Shown here: positions 1-8,924 of the stretch, piece after piece
Numbering within the stretch: the first letter of the stretch is position 1
How the letters are laid out: the number at the start of each line of letters is the position of its first letter
Assembly (NCBI GenBank): GCA_964468185.1
Contig: CAYXTR010000002.1
Span: 124,001 to 188,000, forward strand
Source of the DNA: JANQFV01 sp964468185
GTDB lineage: Bacteria; Planctomycetota; Phycisphaerae; UBA1845; Fen-1342
Direction: 5' to 3'
DNA length: 64,000 bases
Position numbers and translations under genes: made by a program
Notes under the pieces: model-generated
What the model was told of the DNA's origin: nothing
What the model saw: only the letters and a program-made list of their open reading frames with translations
The model's database searches: none

Positions 1-1448
1 CAGGCCTTGGGCATCCAATTGGGCCATTCAGTACGCGGCACGCCGGCGAGGCGGGGGTTTTCGGCGACGAATGTGCGGAGCTTCTCGTTGAGGAGTTTGG
101 TGAGGCGCTCGAGGTTCGTGACGTGAACGAGGAGGCGGTTTGAGGCGGCATCGAAGGGGACGATCAGCGCTTTGTCGATCAGGCTGCGGGTGGTGCGCTC
201 GGCATCGTCGGCGTCGGCGAGGCCGGCTTCGGCGGACAGGCGGGGCGACGGAAAAGTGTTCCAGACGTGGTGGCGGATGACTTCGGCGAGGCGGTCACGG
301 GGCTTGCCTTCGAGCAAGGTGGCCAGGCTGTCGGGGTCGGCGGGTCGGCGGGTGGTCCAGCGGCGGGCCGTGGGGCGCAGTACACGTCCGCCGCCGAGGG
401 TGCGCTTGGCTGCTTCGTCACGGAGGATGAAGGTCTGGCCCCAGGTGGCGACGATCGGTTCGGCGACGCGGAGCTGGCCGAACACGGCGCGGCACGTACG
501 GTCGTCGGGCCTGGTGATCAGGCGCAGTTCGGCGAGGACGTCGGAGGTGCCGATATGCAGGCGCAGGCGAATCCGCTGCCGGATGATCTTGCCAGGCATG
601 CGGAGGGAGGCGATCCACACGTCGCATAGCTGGGTGGCGGCGAGGTATCCGGTGGTGGCGATCTCGCGCCCCCGGCCGACGTCGTCGAGGGTGACGCCGG
701 CGAGGTTGATGCCGAGGCGGGCACGGCCGGTTGAGCTGTCGAGCTTATCGCGGTCGAGGTGAATGTCGCGGGCGCGGACGCGATTGCCGGCGGGCCAGAG
801 GTCGACTTCGCTATCGCGGGTGAGGCTGCCGTGGGCGGCGGTGCCGGTGACGACCGTGCCGCGACCGGCGACCGAAAAGGCGCGATCGATGGCCATGCGA
901 AACCAGTGGTAGGGTAGCGTGGGTGGGGCGGCTTCGTGCGCCAGGCGGGCGAGGACGGTGCGGAGCTGGTCGAGGCCCTGGCCGGTTTCGGCGGAGGTGC
1001 GGACGCTGGTAATGAGATCGAGGTCGAGGGATGCGAGCAGTTCGTGGGCTTCGGCTTCGACGATTTCGGCCCATTCCTCGTCGACAAGGTCGGTCTTGGA
1101 GATGGCGAGGATGACACGTCGAACGCCGAGCAGGCTGAGGACTTCGGCATGTTCGCGGGTCTGGGGCATGACGGAATCGTCGGCAGCGACGACGAGCAGG
1201 GCGGCGTCGATGCCGGTGGCGCCGGCGACCATGTTGCGGATGAAGCGTTCGTGGCCGGGGACGTCGACGAAGGAGATGCGGCAGCCATCGATCTCGCAAT
1301 GGGCGAAGCCGAGCTCGATGGTGAGGCCGCGTTGCTTCTCCTCGGGAAGTCGGTCGGGGTCGGTGCCGGTGAGCGCGTTGACCAGGCGGCTCTTGCCGTG
1401 GTCGATGTGTCCGGCGGTTCCGATGACGAGAATGGGTTGTGTAGTCAT
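1..1448 (-). CDS. selB: Selenocysteine-specific elongation factor SelB (5' part, C-terminus beyond window)
   Basis: SelB is the GTPase that brings Sec-tRNA(Sec) to UGA codons marked by a SECIS hairpin. The reading frame starts at an ATG (complement of 1446-1448) and encodes MTTQPILVIGTAGHIDHGKS, which contains the P-loop GHIDHGKS. It continues with the SelB-type switch I stretch EEKQRGLTIELGFA, then DVPGHERFI (G3) and SKTDL (G4). After the G domain come beta-barrel domains 2 and 3, then winged-helix sequence with NPRLAGVPRTEW, typical of the SelB C-terminal part. About 482 residues are visible of the usual 600-640. The rest lies left of base 1, so no stop is seen. EF-Tu and EF-G are excluded by the GFA switch and the C-terminal winged helices. 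SelA, SelD and tRNA-Sec are not in the window. Its presence implies that the organism makes selenoproteins. Confidence 0.95.
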   Translation of the reverse strand, partial: MTTQPILVIGTAGHIDHGKSRLVNALTGTDPDRLPEEKQRGLTIELGFAHCEIDGCRISFVDVPGHERFIRNMVAGATGIDAALLVVAADDSVMPQTREHAEVLSLLGVRRVILAISKTDLVDEEWAEIVEAEAHELLASLDLDLITSVRTSAETGQGLDQLRTVLARLAHEAAPPTLPYHWFRMAIDRAFSVAGRGTVVTGTAAHGSLTRDSEVDLWPAGNRVRARDIHLDRDKLDSSTGRARLGINLAGVTLDDVGRGREIATTGYLAATQLCDVWIASLRMPGKIIRQRIRLRLHIGTSDVLAELRLITRPDDRTCRAVFGQLRVAEPIVATWGQTFILRDEAAKRTLGGGRVLRPTARRWTTRRPADPDSLATLLEGKPRDRLAEVIRHHVWNTFPSPRLSAEAGLADADDAERTTRSLIDKALIVPFDAASNRLLVHVTNLERLTKLLNEKLRTFVAENPRLAGVPRTEWPNWMPKA

Positions 1449-1513
1449 GGCACGCGGGATTGTAGCATGTGCGCAGAACGGTGCTTCACGGAGAGGGGTA
1501 TGACCGCAAACGG

Positions 1514-1550
1514 CCGGCCTCGTCGCCGCGGGTTGCGGGGACGAGGCCGG
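1514..1550 (-). terminator. Hairpin terminator after the BNR/TPR lipoprotein gene
   Basis: Two perfectly complementary 11-base arms, CCGGCCTCGTC (1514-1524) and GACGAGGCCGG (1540-1550), flank a 15-base loop. The hairpin lies about 43 bases past the stop of the minus-strand gene that ends at 1593, and upstream of selB. No T-run follows, so it may be a weak or Rho-assisted terminator. Confidence 0.5.
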
Positions 1551-1592
1551 GCTGCGCGTGCCATAGTTGAAGGCGGGCGAGGCACCCCCCGG

Positions 1593-3755
1593 TCAGCCGC
1601 CGATCAGGGTGACGAACGGGTTGATGTCGTCGAAATCGACGGTGCCGTTTTCGTCGATGTCACCATTGAGCCAGCGGCAATCGGGATACTGCGTCTCGTA
1701 GGCGGCCTGGCCGCTGAGTGCGAGGACGAACGCGTTGATGTCGTCGAAGTCGACGTCGCCGTCGCAGTCCATATCGCCGGGTGTGCCGACGGGCCAGATG
1801 ATTAGATTTGTGTAGATGTCCGGATCGCCATTCTGACTGGAGAGATAGCACGGGTAGACGCGGTTCTGGCCGACGGCCAGGCCGTTGTAGTCCCCCAGGA
1901 ATTGATTGAAGCGGTCGAGGCCGTCATCAAAGCTGTCGAACATGGTTGGCGTGAGGCGATGTTCGGTCCACGAATCGCCGCCGTCGGTGCTGTAAGAGTA
2001 GTAGACGTCGAACAGGCCGTGCTCATTGTCGTCGCCCACGGGCTGACGGCGGGTATCGAAGAAGCAGACGTGGATGCGGCCTTCGCTGTCAACTTCGAGC
2101 CAGGGCCAGAACTGATCGCCGGGGGGGAACATGTCGCCGTTGATGACGACGGGATCGGTCCAGGAAGTGCCCTGGTCCGTGGACTTGGTGAAGTAGAGGT
2201 CGACGTTGTATTGGCCGCCGAACACGCTGGTTGTGTCGAAGTAGATGCAGTACAGGGTGCCATCGTTGGGGTCGACGGCGATGTAGTTCATGGACGGGAC
2301 GCGGAAATCGCCGGGGAAGCGTGAGCCTTCCTGGGTACCCCAGACGTCCATGCGTGTGGCGATGGTGTGTGTGGTGAAGGAAAGTCCGCCGTTGAGGCTG
2401 CGCTTCATGAGGACGCCGCTGCCGAAGTCCCAGTAGGCGATGTAGAGTTCGCCGTTGGGTCCGACGCGCGGGAGGTAGCCAATGCCGCTGCCGAGGGAGA
2501 CGGGGCTGCTCCAGGAGTCGCCGAGGTCGGTCGAGCGCACGCAGCCGGCGTTGAAGGCGACGTAGACGCGGGTCTGGTCGGGGTCATCGGGATCGGCGCC
2601 GGCGGCCATCCAGCACTTGTCGGCGCCGCCGCTGGCGTAGGCCATGACGGACGGTTCGAAGTTGGTGGAGCCCTGGACCTTGCGCGCGACGTAGACGCCG
2701 CCGTTGCCGGCGAAGGAGATGGCGCCGACCCAGAGGTGTCCGGTGCGATTGTCGTAGCAGGTCATGGGGTCACCTTCGACGCTGGACTGGTTGGGGGTGG
2801 GGGGACGTACAACGAAGTCGTCCCAGGTTTCGCCGCCGTCGAGGCTGACACCGACGCCCATGCGGATGACTTCGGAGAAGCCGGATTCGCGCCAGTCGTT
2901 CCAGGCGGTGACGACTTCCATAGGGAACATGTCGGTGCTGGCAGCGGTGGTTTCGTTGGCCGCTTCGGTGCCGCCGTTGAGGTCGATGCGGATTTGCGGG
3001 CCGACGGTCGGGGCGTTACGCGATTTGGCGGCCCGCGGTGCCGTGGGGACCTCGCCGCTGATTAGCTTGGGCAGCGTTTTGGGTACGGGATAGCCAGCGG
3101 CCTGCGCGGCATCGACGTGGTGGCGGGCGCCGCCGAGATCGTTGGTGTAGTAGAGCAGTGAGGCGAGGCGGCCGTGGGCCTCGGGGTGATTGGCGTCGTG
3201 ATCAAGCACCTGGCGGTAGGCGGCGATGGCCTCTTCAAGGCGGCCGGTGCGCTGGAGGACGTCGGCGAGGCGTGACCAGAGGTCGACCGAGTCAGGATCG
3301 AGGTCGAGACCGGTGCGCAGGGCGGCTTCGGCCTCCGCAAACTTGAACTTCCAGGTCAGGGTTTGTCCGAGGCCGACGTAGAATTCAGATAGGTCTGATT
3401 TGATGAGGATGGCGCGGGTGAAGGCGCCGAGCGCGTCGATGCGCATGTTCTTTTCGAGCAGTTGCACCCAGCCTTCTTCGTAGGCAGCCCAGGCGGCGTC
3501 GATGTCGCCATAGTCGGGCAGTTGGCGGGCGTAGTCCTCGTCGACCACCACGCGACCGGTGTCGTAGGTGAGGCCGCGCATGGCCTGACGGGTGAGCAGG
3601 TCACGATAGTGGCCAGGCGAGGCGATCTGCTCGGTCGGGGCGGCGTCGGGGGCCGGCCGGAGCGACATGTCCTTTTTGTTGTTGTCATCGGTCTTACAGG
3701 CGGGCAGTGCGATGAGCACGCCAAAGGTCAATCCCAGCACGAGGTTCCGCTTCAT
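1593..3755 (-). CDS. Exported lipoprotein: TPR repeats, BNR/sialidase-type repeats, dockerin-like C-terminus
   Basis: A 720-residue protein. I start it at the ATG whose complement is 3753-3755, because AGGAG sits 7 bases before it; the open frame continues further upstream without such a site. The N-terminus MKRNLVLGLTFGVLIALPAC is a lipoprotein signal with a lipobox (LPAC). Residues about 95-230 are TPR-like (LTWKFKFAEAEAALRTGL, then WSRLADVLQRTGRLEEAIAA). Residues about 280-640 are a beta-propeller-like region with repeated 'SxDGGxTW' or 'STDxGxSW' Asp-box motifs, as in sialidases and BNR exo-hydrolases. The last 65 residues form two EF-hand-like loops (DCDGDVDFDDINAF and DENGTVDFDDINPF) of dockerin type. 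Catalytic sialidase residues are not obvious, so the enzymatic activity is unknown. It probably sits at the cell surface or is secreted. Confidence 0.85.
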   Translation of the reverse strand: MKRNLVLGLTFGVLIALPACKTDDNNKKDMSLRPAPDAAPTEQIASPGHYRDLLTRQAMRGLTYDTGRVVVDEDYARQLPDYGDIDAAWAAYEEGWVQLLEKNMRIDALGAFTRAILIKSDLSEFYVGLGQTLTWKFKFAEAEAALRTGLDLDPDSVDLWSRLADVLQRTGRLEEAIAAYRQVLDHDANHPEAHGRLASLLYYTNDLGGARHHVDAAQAAGYPVPKTLPKLISGEVPTAPRAAKSRNAPTVGPQIRIDLNGGTEAANETTAASTDMFPMEVVTAWNDWRESGFSEVIRMGVGVSLDGGETWDDFVVRPPTPNQSSVEGDPMTCYDNRTGHLWVGAISFAGNGGVYVARKVQGSTNFEPSVMAYASGGADKCWMAAGADPDDPDQTRVYVAFNAGCVRSTDLGDSWSSPVSLGSGIGYLPRVGPNGELYIAYWDFGSGVLMKRSLNGGLSFTTHTIATRMDVWGTQEGSRFPGDFRVPSMNYIAVDPNDGTLYCIYFDTTSVFGGQYNVDLYFTKSTDQGTSWTDPVVINGDMFPPGDQFWPWLEVDSEGRIHVCFFDTRRQPVGDDNEHGLFDVYYSYSTDGGDSWTEHRLTPTMFDSFDDGLDRFNQFLGDYNGLAVGQNRVYPCYLSSQNGDPDIYTNLIIWPVGTPGDMDCDGDVDFDDINAFVLALSGQAAYETQYPDCRWLNGDIDENGTVDFDDINPFVTLIGG

Positions 3756-3946
3756 GGTTGCGCTCCTATCCGCAGCGTCGTCTCCCCCGAAAGTGTGTTC
3801 TCCTGCCGAACACGAAATCAAGTCTATCAAGATGGCTGTTTATCAGTCAATGTCGGGTTTGGTCGGGGTCCGGTAATGTCGCACGTTTGTTCGGTTTTTT
3901 TCGGGCAAACGAGCGTGATCGCGGGTTGGGCTCATGCGAGCGGGTC

Positions 3947-3990
3947 CGCCCGGGCACCCGGCGAGCGGTGACACGCCGGATGCCTGGGCG
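3947..3990 (-). terminator. Hairpin terminator after the metalloprotease gene
   Basis: Arms at 3947-3962 (CGCCCGGGCACCCGGC) and 3975-3990 (GCCGGATGCCTGGGCG) can pair along 16 bases with two G-T wobbles and a 12-base loop. It lies 36 bases beyond the stop of the minus-strand metalloprotease gene. There is no clear T-tract. Confidence 0.5.
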
Positions 3991-4025
3991 TCTTGGCGCG
4001 GGCATGCGCCGGCCGGGATCAGTTA

Positions 4026-7000
4026 TCAGCGCGCCGCGCGTTCCCACGGCCATGGTGGCTGATCGTCGCCGCGGGGCGGTTGGGGTGGTTCGACCTGCTG
4101 ACCGCTTTGGCGGAAGAACATGCCGCCCATGAGCAGCATGGGCTGGTTTTCGCCGAGCTCGGCTGAGAGCATGCGGTCGATACGTGACTTGCAGGAGCTC
4201 ACGTGCGCGGCGGTGGCGAAGTCGAGCTTTTGCGCGTGCTGCTGCACTTGCCCCAACTGGTCGGCGAGCTGGTGGAGCGCGTGCCGCAGCATGGCGTGTA
4301 GATCGGGCGAGACGGCTACACCCGGCTTCTCACGGACCATGGGCTCGACCAGTCCGAGGTATTCGCGCTGTAACGAGCGGCGCACGCTCGAGAGGAACGG
4401 CTGGGTGTCGGACCATTTGCCGGCGGCGAGGCGATCGGTGTCGACGGCATCCTGCCAGCAGGCGTCCTGCAAGGTCCGGATGTACTCGGCCGCGGTAAGG
4501 CGATTCGGCGCGTCGGTCTTCCATTCGTTGTCGTGGATACGTTGCAGGGTGAATGGGAACAGGCGGTCGAAGAGATTCCACCACTGGAGCGTCGATACGT
4601 ATTGGTGCACCGGGAAGTCCATGGCAATGGACGCGCGGCTACCGGCGTGCGACCACCGCGACGGCGCCAAGTGATTGAGTAGCTCGGGCGAGACGTCGTA
4701 GAACTGATCGCTGTAGAGATGGTCGGCGGTGAAGCGCAGGGCGCGGCGCTGCACCTCCGGCTCGACGAGGGTGAAGGGCGTCTCCGCGTTCGGGTCGCCG
4801 CGGTGGTGGCGGACGAAGTAGGCGCCGCCGATGTAGCGGCCGACGTAGTCGAAGACGAAGGCCTTCTCGGCCAGCAGCGTCAGGAACGTGCGACGCAGGT
4901 GGTACCAGCTCTCGCCCTCCGCGACGGCCCACTTGAGGACGTCGGCCATGCGTTTGTCGACGAGCGCGATGCGAGTCTCGGCCCAGTCGATGGGGTCGGC
5001 ACCCATGTCGAAGCGCGCGCTGCGCGGATCGGGGGAGATCGGCGGGATCGTATCCTCGTCGGTTGCGTAGGCCAGTTCGGGCTCTGCGGCGCGACTGGCG
5101 ATGTCTTTGAGCATGGCTGCCTCGCCGGAAATCGGCTGGGCGGCCTTTTGCGCTGCGCCGCTGGAGGATGTGTCGGAGGACATGGCCGCGGTGTTCATGC
5201 CGGCCGACTGGGCCATCTGCATGAGCTGCTCCAGGTTGCCGGACTCGAGCATTTTCTTCACTTCCGGTGGCATCTGGGCGAGGATTTCCGGCGGGATCTG
5301 GCTGATATCGATCTGCAGCTCGGGTGGGGTGGTGTTCGGGGCGGGTTGCGGCTCGGCATCGGCCGTCTTGGTGGCGTCGTCCTCCTCGGCCTGCTCGGCG
5401 CTCTTATCCGCCTCATCGGCGTGGGCGCTCTTGTAGTTGCCGTCAAAGGGGCGGTAGCCGTACTCGATGGCCCAGTAATCGTAGGGGCCGATGGTGGTGA
5501 GGACGAAATCGCCGTCGGTGGCATGCTTGGCGAAGAGCAGGGTGGGGTTGTAGTCCATGACGGAGCCGCAGGTGGCCGCGCCGGTCTTGCGCCGCTGCTG
5601 GATCTCCTCGAGTGTGTAGATGGAGCTGGCCTTGAAGTTGTGGCGGAGGCCGAGCGTATGGCCGACTTCGTGGGTGGCGACTTCCTTAATGACTTCGTAG
5701 AGGAACTTGTCCTTCACCTTCTGCGGCTGGTCGGCCAGGATTGTGCGGGCGACGGCGAGCTCATGTTTGAGCTCGTGGGCGTAGGTGCACATTGGGCGGC
5801 CGCGCTCAGCCATCCGCTCCTGCATGCGGCTGAGCAGGACGCGTTCGTCGCTGCGCCCCAGCACCATGTTGTGCCAATCCTGGACGGGACGCCGGAAGCT
5901 GGGGTGCTTGTTCAGAAACTCCTGCATGGCGGGGTTGTCGAACTTGCGGGAGACGATGGCCTCGGGGAGGTAGGTGTCGGCTTCGTTTTCGAAGAAGCGC
6001 ACCATGCCGTCGTCGAAGATGATGTCAGCGTCGTAGATCTGGCCGGTGAACGGGTTGGCACGGTGGGGGCCCATGGCGAAACCGGCGCCATTGACGACCC
6101 AGCGGAAGAAGCTGTAGCGCATGTCTTCCGGATCGAGGTCTTTCCATTCGTTGTCCTCGGTTTGCTGACGGACCACGATGGCGTTGAGGAAGCCGATCTG
6201 CTCGAAGGCCTTGTTCCATTCGAGGATGCCCTCGCGGACGGCGCGACGGAACTTTACCGGCACCGTTTTTTCGATGTAGAAGATGATCGGCTGCCGTGGT
6301 TCGCACATCTCGAGGCTGGGATCGCGTTTGACGAGGTGCCAGCGGTCGATGTAGCGATTGAACAAGTCGCGGACCTCGACCGGCTTGCTCCAGTCCTGGT
6401 TGACGGTCAGGAAGTAGCCGATGCGGTCATCGGCGATACGTGGCCGGTAGTCGGTTTGCGGCAGTTTCCAGAAGCTGTAATGGACGTATTTCTTGTCGTA
6501 GGAACCGGGCGGCGACGAACGACTGATGGCCATCTCAACGCCGATTTCGACATTCAGCTCAAAGGTTTTCTTCTTGGTCCACTTGCTCAGGGAGCTGTTG
6601 ATTCCGCCACCGCCGCCGCCGCCAAACATGCCGGCGAAGGAAGTCCAGGCGATGTCGGCGAAGTTGCTCTTGAGGAGGGGGCCGAGGTCGATGAGCGGGT
6701 CGCCGTTGGGCGTCTTGGTCAGGATGGGGACGGCGACGCGGATGCGATCGGGATAGGTTCGGCGTACGGCGTCGCTGACTTCGTCATTGTTGACAACGTA
6801 CATGGTCTGCGGCTCGATGAGCACGAGTTGGCGGTCGCGCAGCTCCCACTTGACGACGCGCTCGTCGAGGGGGAAGCCGGTGAAGAAGCCGCCGCCGGCA
6901 AAGCTGGTGGAGAGCATGAACTGTTGGCCGAGAAAGGCGCTGGGAATCTGGCAGAGCAGTTTCTCCTGGTCCTTGTCTTTGGCGCCAGGTGGGTAGTACC

Positions 7001-7241
7001 AGAGGGTGAACATGCCCGACTTGGAGGTCATGTCCTTGGTGACCTGCTTGAAGTCGGGAAACGGTGAGTCGTTTTGTTGCTGGGCCTGCTGCGGCATGCC
7101 GCCCATCATCTGAACGATGTTGGCGAGATCGATGGATTCGGGATCGGGCTGGGGTTTTGGTTGTGGTGGCTGACTGGCCAGTGCCGTAGCGAAGATGCCA
7201 ACGGCGACGACGGTCGTCATCAAGATCATGCGTCGGACCAT
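4026..7241 (-). CDS. Secreted zinc-dependent metalloprotease (HEVGHTLGLRHNF family, DUF5117/DUF4953 type)
   Basis: A 1071-residue protein. The start chosen is the ATG at 7241 (complement), preceded by AAGGAG with a 7-base gap; it gives MVRRMILMTTVVAVGIFATALA, a Sec signal peptide. The zinc site HEVGHTLGLRHNF lies near residue 522-535: the two His of HExxH, the catalytic Glu and the third His of the metzincin HExxHxxGxxH. Architecture matches the large bacterial family with an N-terminal DUF5118/5117-type region followed by a metzincin core. An acidic, low-complexity stretch at about residues 604-727 (Ala/Glu/Asp/Pro-rich, containing LEQLMQMAQSAGM) separates the core from the C-terminal part and looks like an insertion. 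It probably degrades extracellular protein. The substrate is unknown. A good terminator hairpin follows the gene. Confidence 0.9.
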   Translation of the reverse strand: MVRRMILMTTVVAVGIFATALASQPPQPKPQPDPESIDLANIVQMMGGMPQQAQQQNDSPFPDFKQVTKDMTSKSGMFTLWYYPPGAKDKDQEKLLCQIPSAFLGQQFMLSTSFAGGGFFTGFPLDERVVKWELRDRQLVLIEPQTMYVVNNDEVSDAVRRTYPDRIRVAVPILTKTPNGDPLIDLGPLLKSNFADIAWTSFAGMFGGGGGGGINSSLSKWTKKKTFELNVEIGVEMAISRSSPPGSYDKKYVHYSFWKLPQTDYRPRIADDRIGYFLTVNQDWSKPVEVRDLFNRYIDRWHLVKRDPSLEMCEPRQPIIFYIEKTVPVKFRRAVREGILEWNKAFEQIGFLNAIVVRQQTEDNEWKDLDPEDMRYSFFRWVVNGAGFAMGPHRANPFTGQIYDADIIFDDGMVRFFENEADTYLPEAIVSRKFDNPAMQEFLNKHPSFRRPVQDWHNMVLGRSDERVLLSRMQERMAERGRPMCTYAHELKHELAVARTILADQPQKVKDKFLYEVIKEVATHEVGHTLGLRHNFKASSIYTLEEIQQRRKTGAATCGSVMDYNPTLLFAKHATDGDFVLTTIGPYDYWAIEYGYRPFDGNYKSAHADEADKSAEQAEEDDATKTADAEPQPAPNTTPPELQIDISQIPPEILAQMPPEVKKMLESGNLEQLMQMAQSAGMNTAAMSSDTSSSGAAQKAAQPISGEAAMLKDIASRAAEPELAYATDEDTIPPISPDPRSARFDMGADPIDWAETRIALVDKRMADVLKWAVAEGESWYHLRRTFLTLLAEKAFVFDYVGRYIGGAYFVRHHRGDPNAETPFTLVEPEVQRRALRFTADHLYSDQFYDVSPELLNHLAPSRWSHAGSRASIAMDFPVHQYVSTLQWWNLFDRLFPFTLQRIHDNEWKTDAPNRLTAAEYIRTLQDACWQDAVDTDRLAAGKWSDTQPFLSSVRRSLQREYLGLVEPMVREKPGVAVSPDLHAMLRHALHQLADQLGQVQQHAQKLDFATAAHVSSCKSRIDRMLSAELGENQPMLLMGGMFFRQSGQQVEPPQPPRGDDQPPWPWERAAR

Positions 7242-8056
7242 CTTGTTTCTCCTTCTGGTTGCGAACAAATGTGAACCTCCCGGCGATCGAAGCGGGGGTG
7301 ATGCGGACAGCCGGGGGACCCTACAGGACCTACGGAAGATGTGCAGTAGCTTCGTACGGAGCTCATGGTTTTTGGTTGCAGGCAGGGCGGACAGCCCGAC
7401 GCGCCAGGATCGGTTGGTGACGGGGGGCGGTACGGATGTCGCGCGCCACGGGTTTTCGGTCCGGGCGCATGATATCGCGATCGTAATCCGGGGGCAGGGG
7501 CGAGGGGATCGTTGACAACTTCAGACGAGGGTACGCGTGTATTGTGCGGTGAGGAGTTCGGTGTTTTCGGCGGCAATCATGTGCGCAAGTCTGGAAAGGG
7601 GATGGAATTGGTTCCTTTCCGACGGCGCTAAAAAAGGGGCGTATGAACCGATTCACATGCGATTTCTTCATGAAATATACCCAGAAACCCCAATAGAAGA
7701 CGGTGATGGCCACAAGTATAGTGAACTTGCTTACACCGGGGCTACGGGTCGCCCGCTGGGGCGAGTCCGGGGGTGAGCGTTGTTTTCAACGGTCCGTCAG
7801 GTCCCGGGGGGTCCTGGCGGACCGTCTCTTTTTGCGCGTTTCGACGGCTGTTTCCGAAGGGGGGCAGGATCGTTGCCCGGCGGTGGCTGCTGAGGGGGAT
7901 TCAGTGTCCGATGCGTGTTGCCGATAAACCGTCCGGGTGCTCTCGCGCTGGTTTGCGGGGCCGGGTGGCAGTCGCTTGCACCCAACGACGCGTGCGGTTT
8001 CAATACCGCTCTTTGTAATCTTGGCGCGGTCCCGTTTGTGCCCCGTGGGAGTCGGA
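7242..8056. other. Intergenic stretch of 815 bases
   Basis: This lies between the divergent metalloprotease gene (minus) and the DedA gene (plus). I see no convincing conserved protein. It holds a locally AT-richer patch (about 7600-7740), a possible 17-codon ORF (7643-7696, MNRFTCDFFMKYTQKPQ, with AAGGGG 3 bases before the ATG), and a strong plus-strand terminator at 7789-7831. A TTGACA sits at 7512-7517, but no good -10 box lies at the right distance. A small RNA or an attenuation-type leader ahead of the DedA gene would fit. Neither is proven. Confidence 0.4.
7789..7833 (+). terminator. Strong Rho-independent terminator with no obvious gene
   Basis: ACGGTCCGTCAGG (7789-7801) pairs with CCTGGCGGACCGT (7813-7825) over 13 bases with one G-T wobble and an 11-base loop. 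It is followed at once by CTCTTTTTG. This is the best intrinsic terminator in the window. The nearest gene upstream on the plus strand is not identifiable, and the DedA gene starts about 220 bases downstream. Confidence 0.75.
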
Positions 8057-8887
8057 ATGCGGTCTGCTTTGATGCTCGCCACTTTTGTGCTCGCGACCGG
8101 CGAGGTCGACGCAGCGCGTGATCTGATGCTCTATGCGTTCTACCCGACGCTGCTGGGGATTCTCGTGATTGCCAGTCTGGGGATTCCGATTCCCGAGGAT
8201 ATCCCGCTGATTGCGGCGGGCGTGATTTTGCGGACGCATCCTGAGACGGCGTCCTGGCATGGGACATTCATGGTGGCGCTCGTTGGGATCATGACGGGCG
8301 ATCTGATCCTGTATTCCATGGGGCGACGGTGGGGGCCGGACGTTGTCAATCATCGATTTGTGCGCTGGATGGTGTCGCCGAAGCGGTATGAGCAGGCGGC
8401 GGCGTCGTTTCGCAAGCACGGGGCGTGGTTCTGCTTTTTCGGGCGCTTCTTTGTCGGGATTCGGGCGATGATGTGCATGACGGCGGGGGCGACGCGTTTT
8501 CCGTACTGGCGGTTCTTCCTGGCGGATTGTGCCGGTGCGGTGCTTTCGATCCCCTTCTTCGTCGTGCTGGGGTATGCATTTGCGTACATGCTGCCGACCT
8601 TGCGGTCGTACATTGCCGGTGTGCAGTCGGGCATGCTGGTAGTGGCGGGAGCGGGGGTCTTGGCGATCGGGTTGTATGTGTACCTTCGGCGTCGACGGCG
8701 GCGTGCGGCGCTGCTTGCTGCTGCGGCCGTAGACCAAGCGCCGGCAGGAGAATTATTGGACGTAGCAGAGTCCCTTGACACGCCGGATAGTGATCGGGAG
8801 CTGTCCGAGGCGGAGTCGGCGGAGGTGTTGGAGGAGTCGGACGAGGATGAGCTGGACGAGAAGGAGGTCGCGGCCGGTGTGCCGTGA
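8057..8887 (+). CDS. DedA family (VTT domain) inner-membrane protein
   Basis: A 276-residue polytopic membrane protein. The ATG at 8057 has GGGAG five bases upstream. DedA/VTT proteins are lipid transporters or scramblases (undecaprenyl-phosphate or phospholipid flipping) and help maintain envelope homeostasis. Family hallmarks visible are the re-entrant segment with GIPIPEDIPLIAAGVI near residue 40, the conserved FFGRFFVGIRAMMCMTAG (family F/YxRFxPxxR...G) near residue 130, and several hydrophobic spans. The C-terminal 60 residues after the polybasic YLRRRRRRAA are strongly acidic (Glu/Asp/Ser) and are unusual for the family. The gene stands alone on the plus strand and is followed by the convergent HIT gene. 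Confidence 0.88.
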   Translation: MRSALMLATFVLATGEVDAARDLMLYAFYPTLLGILVIASLGIPIPEDIPLIAAGVILRTHPETASWHGTFMVALVGIMTGDLILYSMGRRWGPDVVNHRFVRWMVSPKRYEQAAASFRKHGAWFCFFGRFFVGIRAMMCMTAGATRFPYWRFFLADCAGAVLSIPFFVVLGYAFAYMLPTLRSYIAGVQSGMLVVAGAGVLAIGLYVYLRRRRRRAALLAAAAVDQAPAGELLDVAESLDTPDSDRELSEAESAEVLEESDEDELDEKEVAAGVP

Positions 8888-8924
8888 TTGGCGGGGGCGA
8901 ATCACGTAGTTCGTTATCCGGGGA

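Noticed and set aside
4719..7067. Very long plus-strand open frame antisense to the metalloprotease gene
   Set aside because: Its translation is Gly/Val/Asp/Glu-rich with no motif, while the opposite strand has an intact metzincin with signal peptide and ribosome-binding site. GC-rich codon bias creates such shadows.
7512..7543. TTGACA followed by TGTATT as a promoter
   Set aside because: The -35 box is perfect, but the best -10-like hexamer is 20 bases away, too far for a normal promoter.
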